Origin: Azospirillaceae bacterium
GTDB lineage: Bacteria; Pseudomonadota; Alphaproteobacteria; Azospirillales; Azospirillaceae
NCBI GenBank assembly: GCA_028281465.1
Contig: JANQJV010000341.1
Location: 1 to 53,131 of the forward strand
Length of the DNA: 53,131 nt
Direction of reading: 5' to 3'
In this document: piece by piece, positions 1 to 9,248 of the stretch
Layout of the letters: each line of letters opens with the position of its first letter
Numbering within the stretch: position 1 is the first letter of the stretch
Translations under genes and position numbers: made by a program
Notes under the pieces: generated by a model
The model's database searches: none
What the model was told of the DNA's origin: nothing
Seen by the model: only the letters and a program-made list of their open reading frames with translations

Positions 1-77
1 CCGACACACCACCCCTCGCGACGAGGATGGCTCTACTACCCATGGCCCGCATTGACGACAGGTTCGGTTTCGGCGCT

Positions 78-119
78 CCGAAACAGGGCGGCCCGAGGAC
101 CGGTCCTTGTTTCGGGCCG
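78..119. repeat. Nested inverted repeats ahead of the LuxR-type gene
   Basis: Two interleaved inverted repeats lie 34-75 bases before the first gene. CGGCCCGA (89-96) pairs perfectly with TCGGGCCG (112-119), and CCGAAACAGG (78-87) pairs with CCTTGTTTCGG (105-115) with one bulged base. The palindrome GGACCGGTCC (97-106) sits in the middle. They could be an operator for the neighbouring regulator or the terminator of a gene to the left of the window; there is no T-run. A TATAAA at 125-130 has no well-spaced -35 element. Bases 1-77 show nothing recognisable. Confidence 0.4.
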
Positions 120-152
120 TTGGTATAAAACGGCGACCGTGTCCCAGCGACC

Positions 153-1724
153 ATGCAGCCGCCCGCCCCGTGCACCCACCCATCACATGGTGAGGAGCGA
201 TCAATCTTAGACCGATTCACCGCTGGTGACACATCGGGTGCACTCGCCGCGTTCCGCATCTGTGGTGGCGATCTGTACGCCCTGCGACACGGCTATGAAT
301 CGCTCGGCCGCATCCTGTCGGCGACACCAGAAGACCTTTGGCGTCACGACGAAATGATCCTGGGCGCCTTGTGTACGTATCTGGTCAAGCAAGGCCGGGC
401 CGGACGGGCTCGCGCCCATCTGGACGACCCCACACTCGGGTTCGAGAAAACGGTCCTGTTCGATTTTTATGATCTGATCGTTTCGATCCACCTGGGCGAT
501 GTCTTGGACGATACCCGGCTGACGCACTGGATACAGCTCGAGCAGCGACTGCCGCTGGACGAGCCTCTGCGCGATGGTCTTTATTACAATTCAATGCTCA
601 TCATCCTGGTGCGGTTGAACCGACTGGGCGAGGCACAGACCATGGGACGCCGCGCTCTGGACAGGTATCGCGACGCTGGCCACGCCTATCTTGAGCATTT
701 CATCCATTTACACTTGGCTGACCTGAACATCGTGCAGGGCCAACTTCGGACCGCCCGTCGCCATGTCGACACCGCCGAACACCTGCTGCGGCGGGACGGG
801 CGGCGTTTCGGCAACGAGAGCGATCTGATCGCCATTCTGCGCCTCGCCCTGGATTACGAGACCGGACGGTTGGCCCACATCCCTGACCAAGCCGACACGC
901 TGCGTGCGCGTCTGGTGACCGGCGATAGCTGGGCCGAGCTATTCCTGCAAGTGGCACGGATCGGCACCATGGCGACCTATTTCCTGGTTGGTCGCGGCGC
1001 GGCCCTGCAGTATCTGGAACGCTGCCAAGCCGACTATGGCCGGCGGCACGGCGCGGTTTCTCCGTCATTCCTGCTGATCGAAGCCGAGATCAACCGCCTC
1101 GACTGGCGCTGGGAGGCCAGCCAATGGGCCCGCACGGTGGCGACCCGAACGCCGCTACAAAGTGCCCTTGGCGCCGTTCTGCTCGACAACCTGCGGGGGC
1201 CGGTGGCGCCCGATCCGGAGACCGGTGTCGGCCTGGGGCAAGGCCCCCGGGCCGCCATCATCAGCGAATTACGGTTCGCTGCCGCCGCCCGCGCGGAGGG
1301 CCGGACCTCGGTGCAAAGGCGCCATGTGGAACGGGCTCTGTGGATCGCTGTGGAAGAAGGTCACATGGCACCGTTTCTGGAACATCGCGACACGGTTGCG
1401 CGGGTCTCGGCACGCCTCGCCTCCGGGCGGTTCGCCAAAGGACACCGTCAATTGGAGCGGATGGCCCGGCGTACCTGCGAAGCGGTGCGTCGGAGCTACC
1501 CGATTCCCGAGCAGCTCCGGGCCTGGGGCCTCGGCGCGCAACAGTTCCGAGTCCTGACAGCCCTGCGCTCCGGCGCAACCAATAAGCAGATTGCCCGCAG
1601 CCTGGGCATCAGCGAAGCCACGGTGAAGTACCACCTGGGGACTCTGTTCCGGCTGTTCGGCACACAACGTCGTGGTCAGTTAGTTGAGAAAATTGATGAA
1701 ATTCTGAAATCGGCCGAAAACTAA
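153..1724 (+). CDS. LuxR-family transcriptional regulator
   Basis: This 523-residue protein ends in a LuxR/FixJ-type DNA-binding domain (about residues 455-520). The diagnostic helix-turn-helix is GATNKQIARSLGISEATVKYH, followed by a recognition-helix tail rich in leucine and arginine. The long N-terminal part (about 1-440) is helical, with alternating hydrophobic and arginine residues resembling a TPR-like MalT sensor domain, but it has no Walker A motif, so it is not a full MalT/LAL protein. It stands 81 bases upstream of, and in the same direction as, the transporter/hydantoinase operon, which makes it the likely local regulator (inference). The ATG at 153 has no clear ribosome site; an in-frame GTG at 138 is an alternative start. 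Confidence 0.85.
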   Translation: MQPPAPCTHPSHGEERSILDRFTAGDTSGALAAFRICGGDLYALRHGYESLGRILSATPEDLWRHDEMILGALCTYLVKQGRAGRARAHLDDPTLGFEKTVLFDFYDLIVSIHLGDVLDDTRLTHWIQLEQRLPLDEPLRDGLYYNSMLIILVRLNRLGEAQTMGRRALDRYRDAGHAYLEHFIHLHLADLNIVQGQLRTARRHVDTAEHLLRRDGRRFGNESDLIAILRLALDYETGRLAHIPDQADTLRARLVTGDSWAELFLQVARIGTMATYFLVGRGAALQYLERCQADYGRRHGAVSPSFLLIEAEINRLDWRWEASQWARTVATRTPLQSALGAVLLDNLRGPVAPDPETGVGLGQGPRAAIISELRFAAAARAEGRTSVQRRHVERALWIAVEEGHMAPFLEHRDTVARVSARLASGRFAKGHRQLERMARRTCEAVRRSYPIPEQLRAWGLGAQQFRVLTALRSGATNKQIARSLGISEATVKYHLGTLFRLFGTQRRGQLVEKIDEILKSAEN

Positions 1725-1792
1725 CCGTTTTTGCGCAATCCTGACCGTATTTCGCACTCAGAATTCCGTCGGTCCTCTGCCACCCTTTCGAC

Positions 1793-1800
1793 AAGGAGGA
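1793..1800 (+). promoter_or_regulatory. Strong ribosome binding site setting the GTG start of the permease gene
   Basis: AAGGAGGA lies 5 bases before the GTG at 1806. It is the first gene start of the transporter operon, and the upstream part of the open frame (1731-1805) lacks any comparable site. Confidence 0.75.
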
Positions 1801-1805
1801 CATCG

Positions 1806-2828
1806 GTGCTGCCCTATCTCTTGCGTCGCACGCTTTCCCTGTTTTTCGTGCTGTTCGGGCTGGCGATCCTGATCTTCGTGATCGCCCGCATCGTTCCGGG
1901 CGACCCGGCGCGCATTGCGCTCGGACCGCTGGCAACCGCTCAACAGGTGGCGGAGCTGCGCGCGGACATGGGGTTGGACCAACCGTTCCTGGCGCAGCTC
2001 GGCACCTATCTTGCCGGCCTGGTCCAGGGAGATCTGGGCACGTCGCTCCTCACCAGCCGACCAGTGCTGGACGACATTTTGGCAGCCCTACCAGCGACGG
2101 TGGAATTGGCCCTGTTTACCATTCTGCTCCAGATCAGCCTTTCGATTCCGCTCGGGGTGCTCGCCGCCGTCTACCGCAACACCTGGGTCGACACGGTCAC
2201 ACGCGTGGTGTCCCTCATCGGCGTGGTCACCCCCGGCTTCGTACTCGCCATCATTTTGCAGCTCCTGGCCAGCTACACGGTCACGATTTTTCCGGTCACC
2301 GGACGAATCGATCCGTCGCTCGGTTTCGCCGCCGACGTGACCGGGCTGCTGCTGGTCGACGGATTGATCGCGGGACGCCTGGACGTGGTCGGGGACGCCC
2401 TGCGCCATCTGATCCTACCGTCCCTGTCCCTGGCCGCGGCCGGTATTGGTCAGGTCATGCGCATCACCCGAGCGGCCATGATCGAAGTGGCCGGGCGGGA
2501 TTTCGTCGAAGCGGCCCGGGCCTACGGTATTCCGGAGCGCGTCGTCACCTTCCGCTACATGCTACGCGTCGCGGCCGTGGCGCCTTTGACCATCCTTGGG
2601 TTGGAGTTCGCCTCCCTGATCGGCAACGCGTTCATCGTGGAATTCGTATTCAGTTGGCCTGGCATCGCCAGCTACGGGGTGCGCACCATTCTGCAGAAAG
2701 ACCTGAACGCGGTCATCGGCGTGGTTCTCGTTTCGGGCCTGTTCTTCGTCGTTGCCAATCTGATCATCGACATCCTGCTGGGATTCTTAGATCCGCGGCA
2801 CCGTTTGCAATTGGGAGCACGGGATTGA
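1806..2828 (+). CDS. Dipeptide/oligopeptide-type ABC transporter permease (DppB-like)
   Basis: This inner-membrane permease (340 residues) imports the substrate captured by the binding protein encoded at 9249-10829. It shows the DppB/OppB signature: an N-terminal membrane helix, the RIVPGDPARIAL segment near residue 30, about six transmembrane helices, and the EAA-type cytoplasmic loop ending RDFVEAARAYGIPERVV. The start is taken as the GTG at 1806 because a near-perfect ribosome site (AAGGAGGA, 1793-1800) sits 5 bases before it; the open frame reaches back to 1731 but has no site there. The stop overlaps the next gene's TTG start by four bases. Confidence 0.92.
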   Translation: MLPYLLRRTLSLFFVLFGLAILIFVIARIVPGDPARIALGPLATAQQVAELRADMGLDQPFLAQLGTYLAGLVQGDLGTSLLTSRPVLDDILAALPATVELALFTILLQISLSIPLGVLAAVYRNTWVDTVTRVVSLIGVVTPGFVLAIILQLLASYTVTIFPVTGRIDPSLGFAADVTGLLLVDGLIAGRLDVVGDALRHLILPSLSLAAAGIGQVMRITRAAMIEVAGRDFVEAARAYGIPERVVTFRYMLRVAAVAPLTILGLEFASLIGNAFIVEFVFSWPGIASYGVRTILQKDLNAVIGVVLVSGLFFVVANLIIDILLGFLDPRHRLQLGARD

Positions 2829-3712
2829 CGCCGCCTTCGTCCCTTTCCGATGCCAACGGACATCGGACCCTAACTGCCCGACAAATGGCCTGGTACCGGT
2901 TCAGCCGCAATCCGGCCGCCCTGATCGGTGCCGCCATCGTGGTGTCGGTGGTGATTGCCGCACTGTTCGCCCCGTGGCTGGCGCCATCGCCGGAGTCCGC
3001 CGGTTCGCTGGTGGATTTCCGCAACCGCCACAGCCCGCCCGATTGGGACAACTGGATGGGTACAGACAATGTCGGACGCGACATCTTCAGCCGCGTGCTG
3101 TTCGGCTACCAGGTGTCTCTGGGCATGGTCATCGGGGTGCTCGGTGTGGCGGTGCCCTTCGGCGTGCTACTCGGCCTGGTCGCCGGCTATTTCGGGGGGT
3201 GGGTCGAGACCGTGATCATGCGCTTCACCGACGTGATGCTGGCCCTGCCACCGCTTGCCATGGCGCTCGCCATCACCGCCGTGCTGTCGCCCAACATCGT
3301 CAACGCCATGATCGCCATCACGTTGTTGTGGTGGACCTGGCACACCCGGCTCATCTACCGGATCGTCAAGGCCCAGATGAACGAGGACTATGTGGAGGCG
3401 GCCAAGGTCGCCGGGGCCAGCCATACGCATATTCTGTTCCAGGAACTCCTGCCCAATTGCGTCGCGGCGGTGGCCGTCAAGGTGTCCCTGGATGCTGGCT
3501 TCGTCATCCTGTTTGGCGCCGCACTGTCGTTCCTCGGCCTCGGCGCGCAGCCACCGACGCCGGACCTGGGCACCATGGTCTCGACTGGCTCGGAATACTT
3601 GCCCGAGTTCTGGTGGCAGGCGCTTATGCCCGGTTTGGCCATCTTGTACGCCATCCTCGGCTTCAACCTGTTGGGCGACGGGTTGCGCGACATGCTGGAC
3701 GTCGAGCTGTGA
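2825..3712 (+). CDS. Dipeptide/oligopeptide-type ABC transporter permease (DppC-like)
   Basis: This is the second permease (295 residues) and presumably pairs with the DppB-like subunit. It has the DppC N-terminal domain (a short cytoplasmic segment, then a first helix around residues 35-55), the GTDNVGRDIFSRVLFG motif typical of DppC/OppC, and the EAA loop EDYVEAAKVAGASHTHILF. The start is a TTG whose last two bases are part of the upstream TGA stop (TTGA). GGGAG at 2813-2817 serves as a ribosome site, and the coupling is typical of these operons. An ATG at 2885 is possible but would remove the usual N-terminal segment. Confidence 0.9.
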   Translation: MTPPSSLSDANGHRTLTARQMAWYRFSRNPAALIGAAIVVSVVIAALFAPWLAPSPESAGSLVDFRNRHSPPDWDNWMGTDNVGRDIFSRVLFGYQVSLGMVIGVLGVAVPFGVLLGLVAGYFGGWVETVIMRFTDVMLALPPLAMALAITAVLSPNIVNAMIAITLLWWTWHTRLIYRIVKAQMNEDYVEAAKVAGASHTHILFQELLPNCVAAVAVKVSLDAGFVILFGAALSFLGLGAQPPTPDLGTMVSTGSEYLPEFWWQALMPGLAILYAILGFNLLGDGLRDMLDVEL

Positions 3713-5442
3713 GCCAGCCCTTGCTCCAGGTCGCCGGCCTGACTATTGGATTCACCACGTACGGCCAGCGTCGGCGCGTACTGCACGACGTCTCGTTCCG
3801 CGTCCACGTCGGCGAGCGGGCGGCCCTGATCGGCCAATCCGGCTCGGGCAAGACGGTGACCATGCGTGCCATCATCGGCACTTTACCGATGCCGCCGGCC
3901 CATATTGATGCCGGCTCCATCCGGTATGATGGTCGTTCGCTGCTTGATCTCACCAAGGCCGAGCGCAACCGACTCAAGGGCACCGGCATCTCGATCGTGC
4001 TACAGGACCCGCTCCTGTCGTTCAACCCGGTGCTCACCATTGGCCGACAAATGGACGATATCGTCCATTTTGCCGATCTACGTCAGGGCCGCAGCCGCAG
4101 CGGCACCGACCGGCGGGCCTTGATTCTGGAGACACTGGCCAAGGTACAGCTTGTCGACGGTACCCGCATCCTCGACGCCTATCCCATGATGTTGTCGGGT
4201 GGCATGCGCCAACGCGTGCTGATCGGTATGGCCCTGCTCAACCGGCCGCGCCTGCTGATCGCCGACGAACCCGGCACGGCGCTGGACGTGACGACACAGG
4301 CCGAGATTCTGGCCCTGCTCAACCGGCTGGTCACCGAAGACGGCCTCTCACTGCTGTTGATCACGCACAACCTGGGCGTTGTGCGCGAAATGGCCGACCA
4401 CGTCCATGTCATGGAGCACGGCCGCATCGTCGAGGCCGGGCCGCGCGACGCCATCTTCACCCGCCACAGCCACCCGTACACCAGACGGCTCATGGCAGCG
4501 GTGCCACCCTTGTATGGTGAGGCCGTGCGGACAACGCAGAACCACCGCGACGGTCCGGCACTGATTGCGCTCGATGGTGTCTGCAAGGATTTCATGCTGC
4601 GCGGCGGCCTGTTCAACCGCATCACCAGTCGTTACCGCGCGGTTGCCGATGTGACGTTGCGCATCCAACCCGGCGATATTTTCGGCATTGCCGGCGAATC
4701 CGGGTCGGGCAAGACCACGCTGGCCAAGCTCCTGCTCGGCCTCACCCGCGCCAGCGCCGGCAGTATCCGCATCGACGGGCGCGATCTCAAGGAATTCGCC
4801 GGGACAGAGGCATTCCGCCGTCTCATCCAGATCGTCTACCAGAACCCGGGGTCGTCGCTGAACCCGCGTCGTACAGTGGCGCAACAGCTCGCCGTACCCC
4901 TCCGATTCACCGGGCATGAAGGGACGGCCATCCCACAGCGGGTGGCCGCCCTGCTGGAGATGGTCGATCTGCCCCGAACTTACGCCTCCATGTACCCGCA
5001 CGAGCTGTCCGGCGGCCAGAAACAGCGCGTGGCAATTGCCCGGGCGCTCTCCGTCAACCCGCGCATCCTGGTGCTGGACGAACCGACCTCAGCGCTGGAC
5101 GTCCTGGTGCAGGCAACCGTGATTGACCTGCTGCACCGACTGCGCACCGAGCTGGACCTGACCTTCCTATTCATCTCCCACGACCTGAGCTTGATGCGCA
5201 ATTTCTGCAACCGCGTCGCCGTCATGCTGCGCGGCCAAGTGTGTGAGCAGGGGCCGACGGCGGAGGTCTTCGCCCGGCCGAAACACCCGTACACCCGAGC
5301 CTTGTTGAGCGCCATCCCGGTGCTCAGCGAAGCCGAGGCGGCCCTCAAGCCGCAGGTAACCCAGGCTGAACGCGACGCCGTGCTGGCCACGACGACCGCG
5401 CTCATCCCTGCAGACGGCAATCCCCAAGACCGCAATGCATGA
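3709..5442 (+). CDS. ABC transporter ATP-binding protein, fused DppD-DppF type
   Basis: This single polypeptide (577 residues) carries both nucleotide-binding domains that usually come as two subunits. Domain 1 has Walker A GQSGSGKT (about 42-49), signature LSGGMRQRV and Walker B LLIADEP. Domain 2 has Walker A GESGSGKT (about 328-335), signature LSGGQKQRVAIARAL and Walker B ILVLDEP. The HPYTR sequence following each domain is the oligopeptide-transporter C-terminal extension. It would power import through the two permeases. The GTG start at 3709 overlaps the permease stop (GTGA). The C-terminal tail (about 545-577) is alanine-rich without motifs. Such fusions are known in the family and both domains look intact. 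Confidence 0.93.
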   Translation: MSQPLLQVAGLTIGFTTYGQRRRVLHDVSFRVHVGERAALIGQSGSGKTVTMRAIIGTLPMPPAHIDAGSIRYDGRSLLDLTKAERNRLKGTGISIVLQDPLLSFNPVLTIGRQMDDIVHFADLRQGRSRSGTDRRALILETLAKVQLVDGTRILDAYPMMLSGGMRQRVLIGMALLNRPRLLIADEPGTALDVTTQAEILALLNRLVTEDGLSLLLITHNLGVVREMADHVHVMEHGRIVEAGPRDAIFTRHSHPYTRRLMAAVPPLYGEAVRTTQNHRDGPALIALDGVCKDFMLRGGLFNRITSRYRAVADVTLRIQPGDIFGIAGESGSGKTTLAKLLLGLTRASAGSIRIDGRDLKEFAGTEAFRRLIQIVYQNPGSSLNPRRTVAQQLAVPLRFTGHEGTAIPQRVAALLEMVDLPRTYASMYPHELSGGQKQRVAIARALSVNPRILVLDEPTSALDVLVQATVIDLLHRLRTELDLTFLFISHDLSLMRNFCNRVAVMLRGQVCEQGPTAEVFARPKHPYTRALLSAIPVLSEAEAALKPQVTQAERDAVLATTTALIPADGNPQDRNA

Positions 5443-5449
5443 GGAGGCC

Positions 5450-6994
5450 ATGTTCAGGATAGGCATCGACGTCGGCGGCACCAACACCGATGCGGTGGTC
5501 ATGCACGGCGGACACATCCTCGCCGGCGTCAAAACCCCAACCACGGAAGACGTGATGGGCGGGGTGGTGGAAAGCCTCACCAAAGCGTTGAAGGAGTCCA
5601 CCGTTCCGAAGGACGACGTACGCGCCGTGATGATCGGCACCACGCATTTCACCAATGCCGTGGTCGAACGCCGCCACTTGGCACGGACGGCCGCCGTCCG
5701 GCTTTGCTTGCCGGCGGCCCAATGTCTACCGCCCATGGTCGATTGGCCGGACGATATCCGCGACGCCGTGGGCGGTCACGGCTGGATGGCCAAAGGGGGG
5801 CACGAGTTCGATGGCCGGGAGATCTCCGCCCTGGACGCCGACGAGCTGGACCGCATCGCCGGCGAAATCGCCGCTGCGGGCATCGAAACGGTTGCGTTGT
5901 GCTCGGTGTTCAGCCCGGTCAACGACGCCATGGAGCGTCGAGCCATGGCGCACATGAAAACGCGCCTGCCCAACGCCGACTTTACCCTGTCGAGCGAGAT
6001 CGGCCGACTCGGCATCCTGGAGCGCGAGAATGCCGCGATCATGAACGCGTCGCTGCGGGCCCTGTCGGCGCGCACGGTGGGGGCATTCGCCAAGGCCCTG
6101 GACTCGGTGCAGTTGGACTGTCCGTACTTCATCACGCAAAACGACGGCACCCTGATGAGCCGGGCCTTCGTTCAAGCCTATCCGGTGCTGACCTTCGCCA
6201 GCGGTCCGACCAACTCCATGCGCGGTGCGGCTTTCCTGTCCGGCCAGACCGACGCCATCGTTGCCGACATCGGCGGCACGTCGACCGATGTCGGTGCGCT
6301 CGTCAAGGGCTTCCCACGTCCGGCCAGCACGACCGTCGATGTCGGCGGCGTGCGCACCAACTTCCGCATGCCCGATGTCCATTCCATCGCGCTGGGCGGC
6401 GGCACCATCGTCGTGGAAGACAACGGAACCATGCGGGTGGGGCCGCGTTCGGTCGGCTACCGCCTGTTCGAACAAGCCCTGGTGTTCGGCGGCGGCACCC
6501 TGACGACAACCGATATGGCGGTCGGCCTGGGTCTCGTCGATATTGGCGATCCAGCACCCGCCCAAGCCTTGGGTGCCGACCGGCTGGCCGCCATCAAAGC
6601 GCGCACCGATGCCATGATCGCCAACGCCGTGGAGCGCATGCGCGTGTCCCCGGCGCCGATCCCGGTGTTGGCGGTCGGCGGCGGCTCGATCCTTGTGCCG
6701 GAGCGGGTCTGCGGTCTGCCGGTCATCCGGCCCGAGCATTTCTCCGTCGCCAATGCCGTGGGCGCGGCCATCGGGCAGATCAGCGGCGAGGTCGACCGCA
6801 TCTTCGCCCTCACGTCGATCGGCCGCGAGGAAGCCTTGGCAATGGCCCGAGCCGAGGCCACAGACAAGGCGACCGCCGCTGGGGCCCGTCCCGACAGCAT
6901 CGAGGTGCTCGATCAGGAAGACGTGCCCTTGGCCTATTTGCCGGGTAACGCGACGCGCGTGCGCGTCAAGGTGGTGGGGGATCTGGATGACTGA
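5450..6994 (+). CDS. HyuA-like hydantoinase/5-oxoprolinase family protein
   Basis: About 514 residues. It matches the Hydant_A_N plus Hydantoinase_A arrangement: an ASKHA-type ATP-binding start (RIGIDVGGTNTDAVV), a second phosphate loop VADIGGTSTDVGAL near the middle, and the late glycine-rich AVGGGSILVPE. Members open hydantoin or oxoproline rings using ATP. The extra C-terminal region of long oxoprolinases is absent, and no HyuB partner is present. I place the start at the ATG at 5450, giving MFRIGIDVGG, the usual family start; AGGAGG (5442-5447) is very close to it. An ATG at 5435 would add five residues and overlap the ATPase gene. The substrate is unknown; two DUF917 genes follow directly. 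Confidence 0.88.
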   Translation: MFRIGIDVGGTNTDAVVMHGGHILAGVKTPTTEDVMGGVVESLTKALKESTVPKDDVRAVMIGTTHFTNAVVERRHLARTAAVRLCLPAAQCLPPMVDWPDDIRDAVGGHGWMAKGGHEFDGREISALDADELDRIAGEIAAAGIETVALCSVFSPVNDAMERRAMAHMKTRLPNADFTLSSEIGRLGILERENAAIMNASLRALSARTVGAFAKALDSVQLDCPYFITQNDGTLMSRAFVQAYPVLTFASGPTNSMRGAAFLSGQTDAIVADIGGTSTDVGALVKGFPRPASTTVDVGGVRTNFRMPDVHSIALGGGTIVVEDNGTMRVGPRSVGYRLFEQALVFGGGTLTTTDMAVGLGLVDIGDPAPAQALGADRLAAIKARTDAMIANAVERMRVSPAPIPVLAVGGGSILVPERVCGLPVIRPEHFSVANAVGAAIGQISGEVDRIFALTSIGREEALAMARAEATDKATAAGARPDSIEVLDQEDVPLAYLPGNATRVRVKVVGDLDD

Positions 6995-8117
6995 GCTGCG
7001 CGAGGTCACCCTGGGCGATCTGGATGCCATTGAGATCGGTGCGGCGATCCTGGGCACAGGCGGGGGCGGCAATCCCTACATCGGCAAGTTGCGCTGCCGG
7101 GAGGAACTGCGCAAAGGCCGCCGCATCCCGGTGATCCCGCTCGACGACCTGGCCGATGACGCGTTGGTGGTGTCGCTCGGTGGCATCGGTGCACCGGTGG
7201 TCGGCGTGGAGAAGATCGAGCAGGGCGAGGAGTGCCTGCGCGCCCTGCAGGCGCTGGAGGCGGAGCTGGGCTGCCAGATCGATGCGCTGATCGCCACCGA
7301 GATCGGCGGTGCCAACGCCATGGAACCCATGCTCACCGCCGCCCAGGCGGGATTGCCTGTGGTGGACGGCGACGGCATGGGACGGGCGTTCCCGGAGATG
7401 CAGATGTGCACCTGGTCGATCTACGGGCACCGCTCCACACCGGCCGCCATGGCGGATGAGAAGGGCAGCATCGTCGTCCTGCGCCACACTCCGAACGAGG
7501 TGTGGCTGGAACGCCTGGCGCGCGCCAATGTGGTGGTCATGGGGGCGGCCGCCGGCATCGCGCTTGCGCCCATGCGGGGCGATTTCGTGCGCAAGGCCTC
7601 GATCCCCCACACGCTGAGCCAGGCCCATGCCCTGGGAAATGCGGTGCTGCGGGCACAGGCCAACCATGCCGACCCGGTCCAGACGGTGATCGACCAGGAA
7701 CGCGGGCGACTTCTGATGACCGCCAAGATCGTCGACCTGGAACGCCACCTCAAGGGCGGCTTTGCCATCGGCCACATTGCCCTGGAGGGGTTCGGCGAAA
7801 ACCGAGGCGAACATGGCCGCATCGACTTGCAGAACGAGTTCCTGGTGTTCCGGCGCGACGGCGCCGTCGAGGTCTGCGTGCCCGATCTGATTGTCGTGCT
7901 TGAGGCCGATACCGGGCTGCCGATCACGACGGAAATGCTGCGTTATGGTCAACGCATCGCCGTGCTGGCCCTGCCGTGCCACGACCTGTTGCGAACGCCC
8001 GAGGCACTGGCGGTGATCGGCCCGGCCGCCTTCGGCTATCCCGACATCGCCTATTGCCCCCTGGCCACCGTGGCCGAGTCCCACGCGGCGGGTCCGGGCG
8101 GGGAGACGCTGGCATGA
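6987..8117 (+). CDS. DUF917 (S-methyl-thiohydantoin desulfurase-like) protein, copy 1
   Basis: This 376-residue protein belongs to the DUF917 family, often found next to HyuA-like genes. Seen in the sequence are the N-terminal glycine loop LGTGGGGNPY (about 22-31), the central DGDGMGRAFPEMQM, the MADEKG box and a C-terminal PDLI domain. As I recall, Pfam has renamed this family after an S-methyl-thiohydantoin desulfurase, which would fit chemistry on hydantoin-like rings; I have not verified this. The ATG at 6987 overlaps the end of the hydantoinase gene by eight bases, and the stop overlaps the second copy (ATGA). Its function here is inferred only from family and context. Confidence 0.85.
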   Translation: MTELREVTLGDLDAIEIGAAILGTGGGGNPYIGKLRCREELRKGRRIPVIPLDDLADDALVVSLGGIGAPVVGVEKIEQGEECLRALQALEAELGCQIDALIATEIGGANAMEPMLTAAQAGLPVVDGDGMGRAFPEMQMCTWSIYGHRSTPAAMADEKGSIVVLRHTPNEVWLERLARANVVVMGAAAGIALAPMRGDFVRKASIPHTLSQAHALGNAVLRAQANHADPVQTVIDQERGRLLMTAKIVDLERHLKGGFAIGHIALEGFGENRGEHGRIDLQNEFLVFRRDGAVEVCVPDLIVVLEADTGLPITTEMLRYGQRIAVLALPCHDLLRTPEALAVIGPAAFGYPDIAYCPLATVAESHAAGPGGETLA

Positions 8118-9205
8118 CACCGACGTTGACGACGATCACGCTGGCCGACATGGCGGCCATCGCGCGCGGTGGCGCGTTCCTCGGGACTGGCGGTGGCGGC
8201 GACCCGACCATCGGACGGCTCATGGCCGAACACGCTCTGGCGGCCCATGGCCCGGTACCGGTGATCGATGTGGACATGCTGGACGACTCGGCCCTGGTCG
8301 TGCCCGTAGCCATGATGGGCGCACCGACCGTGATGCTGGAAAAACTGCCGCGCGGTGATGAAGCGCAGGTCGCACTCGCCACTCTTGAGCGCGTGCTCGG
8401 ACGAAAGGCCGATGCCGTCTTGTGCATCGAGGCGGGTGGCCTGAATTCGACCATCCCAATCGCCGTCGCCGCCACCTGCCGGCTGCCGCTGGTCGACGGC
8501 GACGGCATGGGCCGAGCCTTCCCGGAGCTGCAGATGGTCTCCATGACCATGGCCGACATCCACGCCTGCCCCATGGCCATGGCGGACGAAAAAGGCAATG
8601 CCGTGGTCTTGAACGCCATCGACAACCTGGCCACGGAGAAATTGGCCCGGGCGATCACGGTGGAGATGGGCGGCAGCGCCCTGATCGCCCTCTATCCCAT
8701 GCGCGGGTCGGAGGCCAAACGGGCGGTTCTGCGCGGATCGCTCAGCCTGATCCACCGCATCGGCCATCTCATCGCCGAGGAACGAACCGGCAACCGCCAT
8801 CCGGCCGACCGCCTGGAGGCGGAACTAAGCGGTCGACGCCTATTCGAAGGCCGGGTCGTCGACGTCGAGCGGCGAACCGAGGGCGGTTTCGCCCGCGGCA
8901 CGGCCCAGCTTACCGGCCTGAACCGTGATGACGGCCGGTGCCTCACGGTTCGCTTCCAAAACGAGTTTCTGGTGGCCGAGACAGCGGACGGCACACCGGT
9001 CGCCCTAACCCCCGACCTGATCTGTCTCTTGGACCTGGAGACGGCCGAGCCGATCACCACCGAACAGGTGCGCTACGGCTTTCGGGTCATCGTCTTCGGC
9101 CTGCCCTGCGACCCGAGCTGGCGCAGCCCGCGCGGCCTTGACCTGGTCGGCCCTGGCGCCTTCGGCTATGCCCACGCCTACCGGCCGCTCGGCGCCCCGG
9201 CCTGA
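8114..9205 (+). CDS. DUF917 (S-methyl-thiohydantoin desulfurase-like) protein, copy 2
   Basis: A 363-residue paralogue of the preceding protein, alignable end to end: LGTGGGGDPT (about 23-32), VDGDGMGRAFPELQM, MAMADEKGNAVVL, and the C-terminal PDLICLLDLETAEPITTEQVRYG, which mirrors the equivalent stretch in copy 1. Residues around the shared motifs differ (GGANAME in copy 1 against GGLNSTI here), so the two may form a heteromer or handle different substrates. Translation is coupled to copy 1 through ATGA at 8114-8117. It is followed by a 43-base gap and then the binding-protein gene. Confidence 0.85.
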   Translation: MTPTLTTITLADMAAIARGGAFLGTGGGGDPTIGRLMAEHALAAHGPVPVIDVDMLDDSALVVPVAMMGAPTVMLEKLPRGDEAQVALATLERVLGRKADAVLCIEAGGLNSTIPIAVAATCRLPLVDGDGMGRAFPELQMVSMTMADIHACPMAMADEKGNAVVLNAIDNLATEKLARAITVEMGGSALIALYPMRGSEAKRAVLRGSLSLIHRIGHLIAEERTGNRHPADRLEAELSGRRLFEGRVVDVERRTEGGFARGTAQLTGLNRDDGRCLTVRFQNEFLVAETADGTPVALTPDLICLLDLETAEPITTEQVRYGFRVIVFGLPCDPSWRSPRGLDLVGPGAFGYAHAYRPLGAPA

Positions 9206-9248
9206 CCGCCCGCCCCCACGCCCTTCACCCACGACCAAGGAGGACCGC

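Noticed and set aside
5726..7072. 448-codon reverse open frame
   Set aside because: It is antisense to the HyuA-like gene and has no supporting start or motif.
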